64,000 nt of DNA. Origin: Candidatus Saccharimonadota bacterium (GTDB lineage Bacteria; Patescibacteriota; Saccharimonadia; Saccharimonadales; Saccharimonadaceae). The position numbers and the translations under genes were made by a program. The stretch is taken from contig JAFWLT010000005.1 in the NCBI GenBank assembly GCA_017510925.1, positions 43,167 through 107,166 on the forward strand. The letters are read 5' to 3'. Below, piece by piece: positions 10,301 to 18,788 of the stretch (its first letter is position 1; each line of letters opens with the position of its first letter). The notes below the pieces were generated by a model, which was not told where the DNA came from, did not search any database, and saw only the letters and a program-made list of their open reading frames with translations.

Positions 10301-10355
10301 GTACCTGGTCTTTTATATTTTACCATAAATTCGTAAAAAATGCTATAATCAAGGT

Positions 10356-11315
10356 ATGGCTAAAAAAACCTTTACCAAAAAAGAATTAGAAACTCTTTCT
10401 GCTGGTGAGATCAATCGCAAGATTATCTACGAAGGTTATTCATTACTTAGAACCTTAGGTGCAGAAAATTTAAGAAAAGAAATGGTGCCAGTTGGCAAAG
10501 TCTGCAAAACTGCCGTGGGGTATTTTATCACCTCTACTGGGCCAAAAAATAATTACGAAAAACACTGTAAAAATGCGCGCAAAAAATTAGTAAAAGTGCT
10601 TTCAAGAATTGCGCCAGGAGATTACGAAGGCTTTCCAAAAGATACCAAAAAAGGCCTTGTGGTAGGTTTTAATCACCCTTCACTTGGCGAAATTGGCCGA
10701 ATTATGATGATGAAAGTAGATGTGATGGGCGAATCTACTATGCTTTTCCCGGTGAATTTACCGTGGTATGAGGCACTCGCGCCATTCTATGACAAGATCA
10801 AGATGCTTGGGATTATTATTACCCCTACTATTACGCCTTCTACCTGGAAAAAAATGGATCTTAAAAAAGGTACGTTCCTGTACGAGGCTGGCAATAGAAT
10901 TAAACACGAGTTCAAGGATATGTATACCGATCTTTCCCACGAGACCATCAAAAATGGTGGGGTGATCTTTGTGGCGCCTTCGGCTACCAGGCAACAGACT
11001 GTATTTAAGTCCAAAGATGTCTACGATAAAAAAGAGCCAATTATCCCTACTATGTCGGTGTTAGCACTTAGACTCTATCAGGATCCAGAAATGAATTGCG
11101 ACTTCTTGCCGATGGCTGTACTCCCTCCAAATGGCTACAAGAAGGGCTTAAATATGCGCAAAAAGTACAAATTAATCCCAGGTGAGCCAATGACGGCCGA
11201 TTATATTAGAGAAAAATACTTTAAAGATGGCAAAATGCCAGATAAAATCCCAGAATTTGATTACGAATTCCACCAGAGAATTGCCGATAAGCTGCCTAAG
11301 TCTTTCTGGTATTAG
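10356..11315 (+). CDS. PlsC-like acyltransferase (LPLAT superfamily), divergent
   Basis: Probably leaderless: TATAAT lies 6 nt before the ATG. In the 319-aa protein, residues 100-115 (GLVVGFNHPSLGE) resemble acyltransferase motif I, but the HX4D pair reads H107-X4-E112. GVIFVAPSATR (about 206-216) occupies the place of the substrate-binding EGTRS-like motif. It would add an acyl chain to lysophosphatidate or a similar acceptor at the membrane face. No hydrophobic anchor is obvious; the N-terminus is rich in Lys. It fits with acyl-CoA ligase, CdsA and PgsA elsewhere in the window. The family call is moderate because the motifs are altered. Confidence 0.6.
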   Translation: MAKKTFTKKELETLSAGEINRKIIYEGYSLLRTLGAENLRKEMVPVGKVCKTAVGYFITSTGPKNNYEKHCKNARKKLVKVLSRIAPGDYEGFPKDTKKGLVVGFNHPSLGEIGRIMMMKVDVMGESTMLFPVNLPWYEALAPFYDKIKMLGIIITPTITPSTWKKMDLKKGTFLYEAGNRIKHEFKDMYTDLSHETIKNGGVIFVAPSATRQQTVFKSKDVYDKKEPIIPTMSVLALRLYQDPEMNCDFLPMAVLPPNGYKKGLNMRKKYKLIPGEPMTADYIREKYFKDGKMPDKIPEFDYEFHQRIADKLPKSFWY

Positions 11316-11338
11316 CGTTTTATGATATAATCATAAGC

Positions 11339-13087
11339 ATGAATGATGAAAATGATGGGTTTTTTTATCATCCTTTAGACACGATTGAAGATGCCGAAGT
11401 TTTTGAGACTGCGATAGACCGTAAGGTGTTTTCTAGACGGTTGTCACATGAACGTCCATACACTTATTGGACTTTGGAACTTTATGATCAAGAAAATGGC
11501 ATCCGAGGTGGTGGTGGCCTTGGCGTACTTGCTGCCGATACACGCCGTGTAGCCGAGCAGGTAAAGGTGCCTTTTGTATTAATTACGCCATTTTACCCAT
11601 ATGAAGCACATCAAAAATGGCAAGATGGGCAGATTGTAGATGAACATATCCCAGTAAATTACGACAGTTTTGGTTTTTCTAAAGTTGGCGACGTAACCGT
11701 AAAATGTTGCAACAATATCTGTAATCTAGAAGTGATCGAAAAATCTTTTGACTATACTAAGATCGTAGCTATTACGGAACCAAATTTTGGCGAATTATAC
11801 TCTGGGCTTTCTGGCTCTGACCATAGATTGTATCAAGAAGTATGTCTTGGATTTGGTGGTTATCAGGCGCTTAAATTATTAGGCCTAAAACCGGCAATTA
11901 TGCAGCTAAATGAGGTGGCTACCTTCTTCGCAGCGCTAGTACGCCTAGATGAATTAGCTTCAAATGGTATGGATTTTTATGAAGCCGTGGTCTACACTCG
12001 CAAGCATACTCTTTATACCAATCATACCTTGGTACAAGCAGCCGAGGCCGAATTTTCTCTAGAACAGTTTGAGAATTTTGTTTTCCCAAACCTAAAATCT
12101 AAGCCGGTAAAAAAATGGCTGCACGATAAATTTGTAGACGGCAGGATTAAACTATCTTCGGTAACGATTGAGATTGCCGAGCTTCGCTCTGGTGTCTCCA
12201 AGCTCCACGCAAGAGTAGCGAATTATCACGATATCGCTGGTGAGAGAGTTAAGTTCAAAGCTATCACCAATGGTATCGATATGAAAAAATGGGTGCTTCC
12301 TGACATCATGAAGTTCTATCACGAAGAAGGAATCCTCGATGAATTCGATATGCCAACGCCTAATTTTTCGGATAATTTAAAGGCGCTCTCTTCGGATCTA
12401 ATTCTTAGTTTTAAAGAGGTGGGACGTGGGATTTTAAATAAAGAGCTTTCACATCGCCCAGATCAAAATGGGGAAATTCTCAATTTTGAAGAAGGGGAAG
12501 TAATCTTTGATTTTAAACGCAGATTTGTAGACTACAAACGGCCACAATTGCCATTTAAAGACCCGGCAAGACTTCGCTCTATCTTGGAGCCTATTAATGC
12601 TCATTATATTTTGGCTGGTAGAGTACATACTGGCGACTCTAGAATGGCTAAGATCCTTGCCGAAATTCTAAACACTGTGAATTCTGATGATTATTTGAGG
12701 ACTCACGTGCATTATATCGCTGATTACGATGAAAAACTAGCCTTTGCACTATCTGTAGGCTCTAACGTGGCTATTAATGTGCCGATCGTGGGGCTTGAGG
12801 CTTGTGGCACATCCTGGGAAAAAGATGTAGCTAATTTGAATCTATTGATTTCTACTCACGATGGTGGTGTAGCAGATGGCTCGATGGAGAGCTATCTCAA
12901 CGTCCACGGAATGGGCGAAGATGAAGAAGTGTTAGAACTCTATACCAGAATGGAAGAAGCTGCAGCTGCCTGGGAAAACAAGTTTGATCTTGATATGATG
13001 ATCAAAAAACAGCTAGCCGAATTCCTGCCAACCATTTCTGGCGCCAGAATGCTTTATGATTATCTAGATTATCTATTGCCTGAGTAA
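11339..13087 (+). CDS. Alpha-glucan (glycogen) phosphorylase, GT35, short form
   Basis: TATAAT at 11326-11331 is 7 nt before the ATG. The 582-aa protein is much shorter than the roughly 800-residue classical enzyme but matches the short prokaryotic type. GGGGLGVLAADTRRVAEQ is the N-terminal glucan motif, RKHTLYTNHTLVQAAEAEF the loop of the first domain, RRFVDYKRPQ the phosphate site and EACGTSWEKD the cofactor region. K495 is the expected pyridoxal-phosphate lysine. It releases glucose-1-phosphate from alpha-1,4-glucans, giving a fermenting cell phosphorylated sugar without ATP. No glycogen synthase or debranching gene is nearby. Confidence 0.85.
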   Translation: MNDENDGFFYHPLDTIEDAEVFETAIDRKVFSRRLSHERPYTYWTLELYDQENGIRGGGGLGVLAADTRRVAEQVKVPFVLITPFYPYEAHQKWQDGQIVDEHIPVNYDSFGFSKVGDVTVKCCNNICNLEVIEKSFDYTKIVAITEPNFGELYSGLSGSDHRLYQEVCLGFGGYQALKLLGLKPAIMQLNEVATFFAALVRLDELASNGMDFYEAVVYTRKHTLYTNHTLVQAAEAEFSLEQFENFVFPNLKSKPVKKWLHDKFVDGRIKLSSVTIEIAELRSGVSKLHARVANYHDIAGERVKFKAITNGIDMKKWVLPDIMKFYHEEGILDEFDMPTPNFSDNLKALSSDLILSFKEVGRGILNKELSHRPDQNGEILNFEEGEVIFDFKRRFVDYKRPQLPFKDPARLRSILEPINAHYILAGRVHTGDSRMAKILAEILNTVNSDDYLRTHVHYIADYDEKLAFALSVGSNVAINVPIVGLEACGTSWEKDVANLNLLISTHDGGVADGSMESYLNVHGMGEDEEVLELYTRMEEAAAAWENKFDLDMMIKKQLAEFLPTISGARMLYDYLDYLLPE

Positions 13088-13170
13088 GTTTGATCCTGGC
13101 AGTTACTCTTGTTGATTCTGATTCGCTTCACGCCTAACCAGCCAAGGCAGGGGAATTACTAGGGATTAAG
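13088..13170. other. Convergent intergenic region with a 16S-like 14-mer and a possible hairpin
   Basis: Immediately after the phosphorylase stop, 13087-13100 reads AGTTTGATCCTGGC, the universally conserved start of 16S rRNA. The rest does not continue as 16S. CCTGGCAGTTA (13095-13105) can pair imperfectly with TAACCAGCCAAGG (13135-13147), giving a long-loop hairpin. No T-run terminator is visible. No ORF or tRNA is seen here. Confidence 0.35.
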
Positions 13171-15003
13171 TTACTTAGCGATACAACGAATATTACACCC
13201 ACAAACGTAGTATGGGGTGCAATAGGTGAGGTATAAGCTATCATTTTCATAGCCAAGAACATAACGTCCAGAACCATACGTAGTATGTGCGGTGGACGAG
13301 AACCAATAGCCATAATCGGGCCTATTGAAGGTGCCATTGTTATATGCCCCACCGGGGACAGGGTTGAATAATGTTTTATAGCTAATGACGCTAGATTGTT
13401 CACTACTACTCGGCAATCTCCAGCCTGCTGGACAAACATCGTATACTTGGGCGTTGTTGTTAGATGATCCAGTGATTGTTGTGGCAGTGGCTGCAATATA
13501 GTTATACCAAACACCGTTAGTGGCGTTGCCGGAGTCGTGAATCATAGCATTAGTATATGAATCTGCTGCTCCATCAATATCGCTATAGGTGATAGTAGTA
13601 TCTGCGCTAATATTAGAAGTAGTAGACTTCATCACCATAGAGCCAGAGGGGCTACCAGTATCACCTATGTATCTTAGGTTTTGTGTCATCCAAAGATTAC
13701 CGTTGATTTTTGCCACAGTATAGCTCTGGTTGTCACGAGTGTCTTTAAGCGACTTGGTGGCACCGTTAGCAGTGTTGGCTGCAATTTGTGAGTTGATATC
13801 TTGCATATAAGTGATGTCGGAGAGAGTGCGAGTATCCTTTAGTACGCAACGTATGAAGCGCCCCATCTCGCGAGTGTTATGACCCGCCCTCAATTCATTA
13901 GCATCCCCATCATAATAAGTATACCAACGCTCTGTGCTATCATATGCAGTGGATGCATACCAGGTCCCATTCTGAGTATAAATAGGGGCACCGCTGTAAT
14001 AAATTCCGCCGGATACTGGATTAAATAATGACGGGGTCAACCCAATCGCTGTGACTAATGCTTGGCCTTCTGCGTTTGTTGGCAATCTCCAACCAGCTGG
14101 ACAGAGGCTTTCTGTAGCCTCTGTAGTAGTGGAGCCGCTAGCAATATTCATTGCAGATGCGGCAGCATAGTTATACCAAACTGTTGGGTCGCCATTATTA
14201 TCTGTGCCAATTGCGTACCTAGCCTGAGTGAATGAATTACCAGAGCTTAAATTCCCATAAGAGATAGTTTTTGCAGTATTCACATTAGTAGTTGATGGGT
14301 CCAAACTTGTGCCAGTGAAAAGTAGATTTTTTGTCATCCAACAATCGCCACTAGAAAATCTTTGAATAGTGTACATCTGATCATCACGTTCGTCTATAAC
14401 TTCTCTTGGCGTAGCAGTACAAAGAGTTGGGTCTAGGTTTTGCATAGTTTTGTAGGTTGGGTTCACTACTAAGTTAAAGCTGAATGTGGTAGAATAAGTC
14501 CCTTCTTCTTGCATATAGTCAATCTTAGTAGCGAATCTAAGGGTGGTAGAGTCTTCGTTAGTGTAGGTAGAGTTTTGTAGTACGGTATCTCCTGATGTGA
14601 ATGGAAAATAGTTATTGGATAGACCATTCTTATAGCCCCATTTGTTTACTACAAAGGTAGAGTCTGTATAGCCTCCTGCTAGTGCTGGAAGGGTTTCTAG
14701 TACTACGTTAGAGTCTGATGTGTTTACTAGGTCTGTACTATCATTAGCTGTAGTTACAGTCATAATATAACCAGTTTCATTGTTAGTGCTAATTGATATT
14801 GGTAAATCTTTATAGTCAAAGGTAGTAGTGGCTGGATTGAGATTTAGGTCTAGATCTGCTGTAGGGAGAGTGAGGGTGAGTGATGGATTAATGCCTACAC
14901 TAGCATTTAGGTCTGCTGCGTGGGTTGGAGTAGCTGAAAACAAAAATGCGAGAACAAGAAGTAAACATACGCAAGATAATAGATTACGCACGACCTTAAG
15001 CAT
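13171..15003 (-). CDS. Secreted FISUMP-domain surface protein (paralog D)
   Basis: The start is the ATG at 15003, shared with its paralogs (MLKVV...), with TATAAT 6 nt upstream and no ribosome site. The 610-aa product has a signal peptide (1-30, ending THAAD) and a beta-rich N-terminal domain (about 31-195). Two modules of the Fibrobacter succinogenes major paralogous (FISUMP) type follow, each with a RDxQxYTxxxxxxxxWMTxNL start, VWYNYAAA, CPAGWRLPT, an aromatic WFSST stretch and a terminal RCI/RCV. It is probably displayed outside the cell as an adhesin or receptor; function is inferred. The second module tip (TYCTPYYVCGCNIRCIAK) is unusually rich in Cys and Tyr. Confidence 0.8.
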   Translation of the reverse strand: MLKVVRNLLSCVCLLLVLAFLFSATPTHAADLNASVGINPSLTLTLPTADLDLNLNPATTTFDYKDLPISISTNNETGYIMTVTTANDSTDLVNTSDSNVVLETLPALAGGYTDSTFVVNKWGYKNGLSNNYFPFTSGDTVLQNSTYTNEDSTTLRFATKIDYMQEEGTYSTTFSFNLVVNPTYKTMQNLDPTLCTATPREVIDERDDQMYTIQRFSSGDCWMTKNLLFTGTSLDPSTTNVNTAKTISYGNLSSGNSFTQARYAIGTDNNGDPTVWYNYAAASAMNIASGSTTTEATESLCPAGWRLPTNAEGQALVTAIGLTPSLFNPVSGGIYYSGAPIYTQNGTWYASTAYDSTERWYTYYDGDANELRAGHNTREMGRFIRCVLKDTRTLSDITYMQDINSQIAANTANGATKSLKDTRDNQSYTVAKINGNLWMTQNLRYIGDTGSPSGSMVMKSTTSNISADTTITYSDIDGAADSYTNAMIHDSGNATNGVWYNYIAATATTITGSSNNNAQVYDVCPAGWRLPSSSEQSSVISYKTLFNPVPGGAYNNGTFNRPDYGYWFSSTAHTTYGSGRYVLGYENDSLYLTYCTPYYVCGCNIRCIAK

Positions 15004-15110
15004 AACTATATTATATATCACGCCTCTTCTTTCTACAAGGCTTTAAATTATTGCGATTTTATGTTATAATTATGCTAGTTGCGATTTGTTTTTCTCCAAA
15101 GGGGGTGCTT

Positions 15111-15704
15111 ATGGGTAAGAAAAAAATTGCCTTAAGGGAAGAGGTTGCAAGGTACATTTTTCCAGGGACGGAACCTGCGATTGCGATGGGCGAAGATGGA
15201 TACGTGGTATATGATTTCAAAAGGATTTACCCGGATAAATTGGCGATTTTTATTCCCCAGGAAGTAGACCGTAGCAATTATAATGGCGTATTTCCGAAAT
15301 CCTTTGAGGATTATTTCCTGAGCATGGAAGATGAGATCGGGCATTTTTTAAGATTCTACGAACTCACTGACGAACTCAAACCTATGGTTGAGCCTATTGG
15401 GGCAGAATTTATCCCCGGCAAGGTCCTAGATAAGGTAAAAGGGAAATACACGATTTTCCGGTTTGACGAGCTGATCGGTCCAGAAGAAAAAACTGATCTT
15501 TTGTGCCGAGTGCAGCTGAGTCGCCTAGGGGCAGAAAGCGAGCTCGAGATCTATAACACAAACCCGTGTTACACTGGTAATGTTACCGGATCTAACGATG
15601 TTAGGTATTACTATTGGATTATGCCCATCTCCCAGCTTTTTAAGAACCTGGACGAATTCTTCGCATCAAAATTCGCTTACGCAAACTCATTCCGTCACAA
15701 ATAA
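15111..15704 (+). CDS. Hypothetical soluble protein
   Basis: The start is the ATG at 15111, 3 nt after AAAGGGGGTG; the frame opens earlier at 15051 but that stretch covers the promoter (TTATAAT at about 15063). The 197-aa protein has no signal peptide, membrane segment or recognised motif. It has an acidic, aromatic composition, with a basic start (GKKKIALREEVARYIF), a central FEDYFLSMEDEIGHFLRFYEL helix-like stretch and a C-terminal WIMPISQLFKNLDEFF segment. It sits between two FISUMP genes on the opposite strand and ends in a terminator shared with the downstream one. A link to those proteins is only positional. Confidence 0.6.
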   Translation: MGKKKIALREEVARYIFPGTEPAIAMGEDGYVVYDFKRIYPDKLAIFIPQEVDRSNYNGVFPKSFEDYFLSMEDEIGHFLRFYELTDELKPMVEPIGAEFIPGKVLDKVKGKYTIFRFDELIGPEEKTDLLCRVQLSRLGAESELEIYNTNPCYTGNVTGSNDVRYYYWIMPISQLFKNLDEFFASKFAYANSFRHK

Positions 15705-15723
15705 GGCCCTCCGGGGTCTTATT
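15700..15723. terminator. Bidirectional intrinsic terminator
   Basis: AATAAGGCCC pairs with GGGTCTTATT around TCCG, with one G-T wobble. It abuts the stop codon of the FISUMP gene on the minus strand and follows the hypothetical gene on the plus strand. Confidence 0.8.
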
Positions 15724-17730
15724 TTATTCGAAGATACAACGAACTGGGAAGCCGTATTTTCGAGAGTTACTGTTATCGTTAGCAGCAACGTCAACACGAG
15801 ACGATATAATAACGAAGTAATATGAGTTTACTGAAGATGCAGCAGTAGCTGACTGAAAATACCCATATGTATTCACATACACAACCGAACCATTATCTAC
15901 CATACCACTAATCAAGAAATTCGGGATGGTTCCAGGGCCTGCGTTATTGTAAAACGTAGAAGTATTTTGTTGATGGCTGGATTCCAGATTAGCACCATAG
16001 GCCGTAGCCATCTTATAGTAATCGCCCTTTTTATAACCGGTTGTGCTGGTAGCGCTAGCATCACTCTCGACACCTGTAGTAGGCAATCTCCAACCTTTAG
16101 GACATATGCTATATGGAGCGTCTGCGCCATTACCAGTAACATCATTGCCACTTCTATCTTTGCCTCCAGCCGTAGCAGCCAACCAAGAATAATAAGAATT
16201 AGTCGTATTATATACATACGCAACGGTAGGGCTCGAGAAACCACTGGCGCTTGAGTTAGGTAGAGTGTAATATGGCGTATCGGTTGCTTGCGAATAGCCA
16301 CTTGGCACATTAGAAGTCTCTGAATAAAGCTTGGTACCACCGGCAAGAGCGAGATTGGTAGTCATCCAAACTTTCCCATCGGCAAGTTTTGCTACAGTAT
16401 ATGAATTGCCATCACGAGCATCCTGTAAGGTCTTCGTCTCTCCAGTAGCCATCGCAGTAGCATCTGCAGATGTAAAGTTTTGCATAGTATTAGGTAAAAT
16501 ACAACGAATATAAATACCGTTTTGTCGCCCACTACGGTTTTCTAGGTACGGCGTATTGCTACCATCATAGTTTAAGGTATAACGTCCGGGACCACTGCCG
16601 TGGCTTGAATAAGTAGATGTCCACCAAAGACCATACCCAGGATAGTTGATGGTACCATTATTATAATGGCCACCTGTAACGAGATTAAAGTCTGCTATGC
16701 TACTAATAATTCCGGAAGCTTCGGTGTTACTTGGCAGCCTCCAGCCTTTAGGGCAAACATCATAGACCTGAGGGTTAGTATTGGTAGTGCCAGTGATAGT
16801 GTCAGCAGAAGCAGCAGCATAGTTATACCAAACCGTAGGGCCTCCCTGACCATCTACACCAACGTGAATTCTTGGCGCATCGTACGAATTCCCGGCTGTT
16901 AGGTCTCCATACGAAAAATTCGTGGCGACACCCACGTTCGATGTCGCTGGGTCTAGCGTCATAGTACCAGATATATTACCAGAACCATCTATTGTGCCGT
17001 TGCCAATGTATGTTAAGTTCTGAGTCATCCAGCAGTTGCCATTAATCCATCTTACTGTATATTCTTTATTGTCTCTTTTATCCATAACGGTGTAATCACT
17101 AGAAGAGGCCAAAGTCCTACACATAGCAGGGGTAAAGTTTTGCATATAATCGAGAACTGGATGCGCCACAATATTAAAGTTAAGTGTAGTAGAGTAAGAA
17201 CCAGAAGTTTGGAGGTAGTCAATTTTAGCTGCAAGAGATAGCTCTGCTTCGTCGTGGTTTACGGCTGTATCACTCTCCATGAGGGTGTTGCCGGAAACAA
17301 ATGGTACAAAGCCACTGGTGATAGTACTTGGGATTGAGGTATTGGAGTTTATTTTGTAGCCCCATTTGTCTGCTGTAAAGGAGGATTGAGTATAAGTACC
17401 TGGATCTAGAGTTGGCATGATAGCTGAGATGCCATCACTTGTAGTATCTCTATTTAGGTTGGTACTATCATTTGGAGTAGAGAGGGTTAGTGTATAGCCA
17501 GTCTTATTATTAGTACCTACACTAACTGTAAAGTCTTTAGAATCAAAAGTCTTGGATGATGGATCTAGGTTGATGATGATTGGATTAGATGGAATAGTGA
17601 GAGTGAGGGCTGGAGCTACACTTACATTGTAGTTTACGTCTGTAGCAGAAGTAGAATTTACCATGAAGATAGAAAATAGTAGTGCAAAAACACATATAGA
17701 AAATGCTGATTTATGCACAACCTTAAGCAT
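15724..17730 (-). CDS. Secreted FISUMP-domain surface protein (paralog A)
   Basis: The start is the ATG at 17730, with TATAAT 6 nt upstream. The 668-aa product has a signal peptide (about 1-30, ending NSTSATD) and an N-terminal domain (about 31-195) nearly identical in sequence to paralogs B and C. Module 1 (about 196-420) is most like module 1 of paralog C, sharing the segment RTLAS(S/A)SDYTV. Module 2 (about 425-668) is most like module 1 of paralog B, sharing YYSWL(A/T)ATAGGKD and TAYGANLES. Each module has WMTxNL, (V/I)CPKGWRLP and ends in RCI. It is presumably anchored or retained at the surface, but no sorting motif is seen at the C-terminus. Confidence 0.8.
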   Translation of the reverse strand: MLKVVHKSAFSICVFALLFSIFMVNSTSATDVNYNVSVAPALTLTIPSNPIIINLDPSSKTFDSKDFTVSVGTNNKTGYTLTLSTPNDSTNLNRDTTSDGISAIMPTLDPGTYTQSSFTADKWGYKINSNTSIPSTITSGFVPFVSGNTLMESDTAVNHDEAELSLAAKIDYLQTSGSYSTTLNFNIVAHPVLDYMQNFTPAMCRTLASSSDYTVMDKRDNKEYTVRWINGNCWMTQNLTYIGNGTIDGSGNISGTMTLDPATSNVGVATNFSYGDLTAGNSYDAPRIHVGVDGQGGPTVWYNYAAASADTITGTTNTNPQVYDVCPKGWRLPSNTEASGIISSIADFNLVTGGHYNNGTINYPGYGLWWTSTYSSHGSGPGRYTLNYDGSNTPYLENRSGRQNGIYIRCILPNTMQNFTSADATAMATGETKTLQDARDGNSYTVAKLADGKVWMTTNLALAGGTKLYSETSNVPSGYSQATDTPYYTLPNSSASGFSSPTVAYVYNTTNSYYSWLAATAGGKDRSGNDVTGNGADAPYSICPKGWRLPTTGVESDASATSTTGYKKGDYYKMATAYGANLESSHQQNTSTFYNNAGPGTIPNFLISGMVDNGSVVYVNTYGYFQSATAASSVNSYYFVIISSRVDVAANDNSNSRKYGFPVRCIFE
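17212..17613 (-). repeat. Near-identical N-terminal coding block shared by FISUMP paralogs (copy A)
   Basis: This block of about 400 bp matches 37758-38159 and, where visible, 63813-64000. A stretch of roughly 85 bp (about 17469-17560) is identical to copy B by eye. Such identity beside divergent modules suggests recent recombination or gene conversion. Confidence 0.8.
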
Positions 17731-17783
17731 AATTCCATTATAACACATAGTTATTTACTATTGCAATTTTATTTTTTGTGCGC

Positions 17784-17818
17784 TATAATATTGACAAGTC
17801 TGGTATCAGACTTTTTTT
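17784..17818 (+). promoter_or_regulatory. secE promoter followed at once by a terminator-like hairpin
   Basis: TATAAT (17784-17789) is followed by AAGTCTG (17796-17802), a GTAT loop, CAGACTT (17807-17813) and a T-run to 17818. The transcript would start at or near the first base of this hairpin, so it is either an early attenuator of secE-nusG or a 5' stabilising stem. Confidence 0.6.
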
Positions 17819-17842
17819 AAACCATTTATAAAAAGGAGTTAA

Positions 17843-18181
17843 ATGGCAAAAATTACTAGAATTAAGGCTCAAGATACCCCACGGGATGAAAAACCTGCAG
17901 GTAAAATTGCTGAGCCAAAAGCTACTTCCAAAAAAGTAGTCAAAAAATCAAAAAAGCCTGAAACACCAGCAAAGAAGGTATTTATACTTTTCCGTCCATT
18001 TGTGGCACTCGGAAGATATCTTCGTGATTCTTGGCGCGAAATTCGCCAGGTAAGGTGGCCTAATCGCAAAGCTACCTGGAAGATGGTTATAGCAGTTTTG
18101 GTTTATACAGCAATCTTCGTATTAATCATTACTTTGCTTGATATGTTCTTTACTTGGTTATTTAGTTTAATTATAAAATAA
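17843..18181 (+). CDS. secE: Preprotein translocase subunit SecE
   Basis: A 112-aa protein with a Lys-rich leader of about 50 residues and then the SecE core: YLRDSWREIRQVRWPNRKAT followed by one transmembrane segment (about 77-105). SecE clamps SecY in the general secretion channel. The extended basic N-terminus is longer than in single-helix SecE proteins such as that of B. subtilis. A good ribosome site (AAAAGGAG) precedes the ATG. It lies 9 bp upstream of nusG, the usual bacterial pair. Confidence 0.95.
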   Translation: MAKITRIKAQDTPRDEKPAGKIAEPKATSKKVVKKSKKPETPAKKVFILFRPFVALGRYLRDSWREIRQVRWPNRKATWKMVIAVLVYTAIFVLIITLLDMFFTWLFSLIIK

Positions 18182-18190
18182 GGAGATAAA

Positions 18191-18742
18191 ATGGCAGTAA
18201 ACAGATATGATGACACCCGTGCTTGGTACGCTATTTCTACTTATAGTGGCTACGAGGACAAGGTGGCTGATTCTATCAACCAACGTGTTGATAGCGTAGA
18301 AATGAAGGGTAAAATCTTTGAAGCAATCGTACCAAAAGAGAAGCAAATCGAGATCAAAAACGGTCAGAGAAAAGTTGTTGATCGCAAAATTTTGCAAGGT
18401 TATGTACTTGTAAACATGAAACTTTCCGATGGTACTTGGTATATTATTCGCAACACCCCAGGTGTAACCGGTTTTATTGGCACTGGCACCCAGCCAACTC
18501 CTGTTTCCGAAAAAGAAATTACCAAGATTAAGAAACGTATGGGCGTAGAAGATCCTAAATTCTCCGTTAAATACGAAATCGGTGAAGTGGTGTCTATCAC
18601 CGATGGCCCATTCAAAGGCTTTGATGGTACTGTATCTGAGATCGATGCCGTAAAAGGCAAACTTAAAGTTATGGTATCTATGTTTGGTCGCGAAACACCA
18701 GTAGAGCTCGATGCGCTCCAGGTAAAGCAATTAAATAACTAA
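18191..18742 (+). CDS. nusG: Transcription termination/antitermination factor NusG
   Basis: A 183-aa protein of normal length. The N-terminal NGN domain starts RAWYAISTYSGYEDKVAD-like and contains PKEKQIEIKNGQ and VLVNMKLSDGTWYIIRNTPG. The C-terminal KOW domain contains IGEVVSITDGPFKGFDGTV. It binds RNA polymerase and couples elongation to ribosome or Rho contacts. It is translated from AAGGAG right after secE. The expected next gene, rplK, is present but lies on the opposite strand beyond a terminator. Confidence 0.97.
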   Translation: MAVNRYDDTRAWYAISTYSGYEDKVADSINQRVDSVEMKGKIFEAIVPKEKQIEIKNGQRKVVDRKILQGYVLVNMKLSDGTWYIIRNTPGVTGFIGTGTQPTPVSEKEITKIKKRMGVEDPKFSVKYEIGEVVSITDGPFKGFDGTVSEIDAVKGKLKVMVSMFGRETPVELDALQVKQLNN

Positions 18743-18749
18743 AAATCAA

Positions 18750-18773
18750 AAAACCACCTTACAAGGTGGTTTT
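18750..18773. terminator. Bidirectional intrinsic terminator between nusG and rplK
   Basis: AAAACCACC pairs with GGTGGTTTT around TTACAA, with A and T runs on either side. It serves the convergent nusG and rplK transcripts. Confidence 0.9.
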
Positions 18774-18788
18774 TTGGTGGTTTTATAA

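Noticed and set aside
13134..13514. 126-codon frame on the minus strand and similar frames inside FISUMP genes
   Set aside because: These are frames opened by the low-complexity, Thr/Ser/Tyr-rich coding of the real gene; they lack start signals and family features.
15912..16346. 144-codon minus-strand frame inside paralog A
   Set aside because: Same strand but another frame of a well-supported gene; the protein has no plausible fold and no ribosome site.
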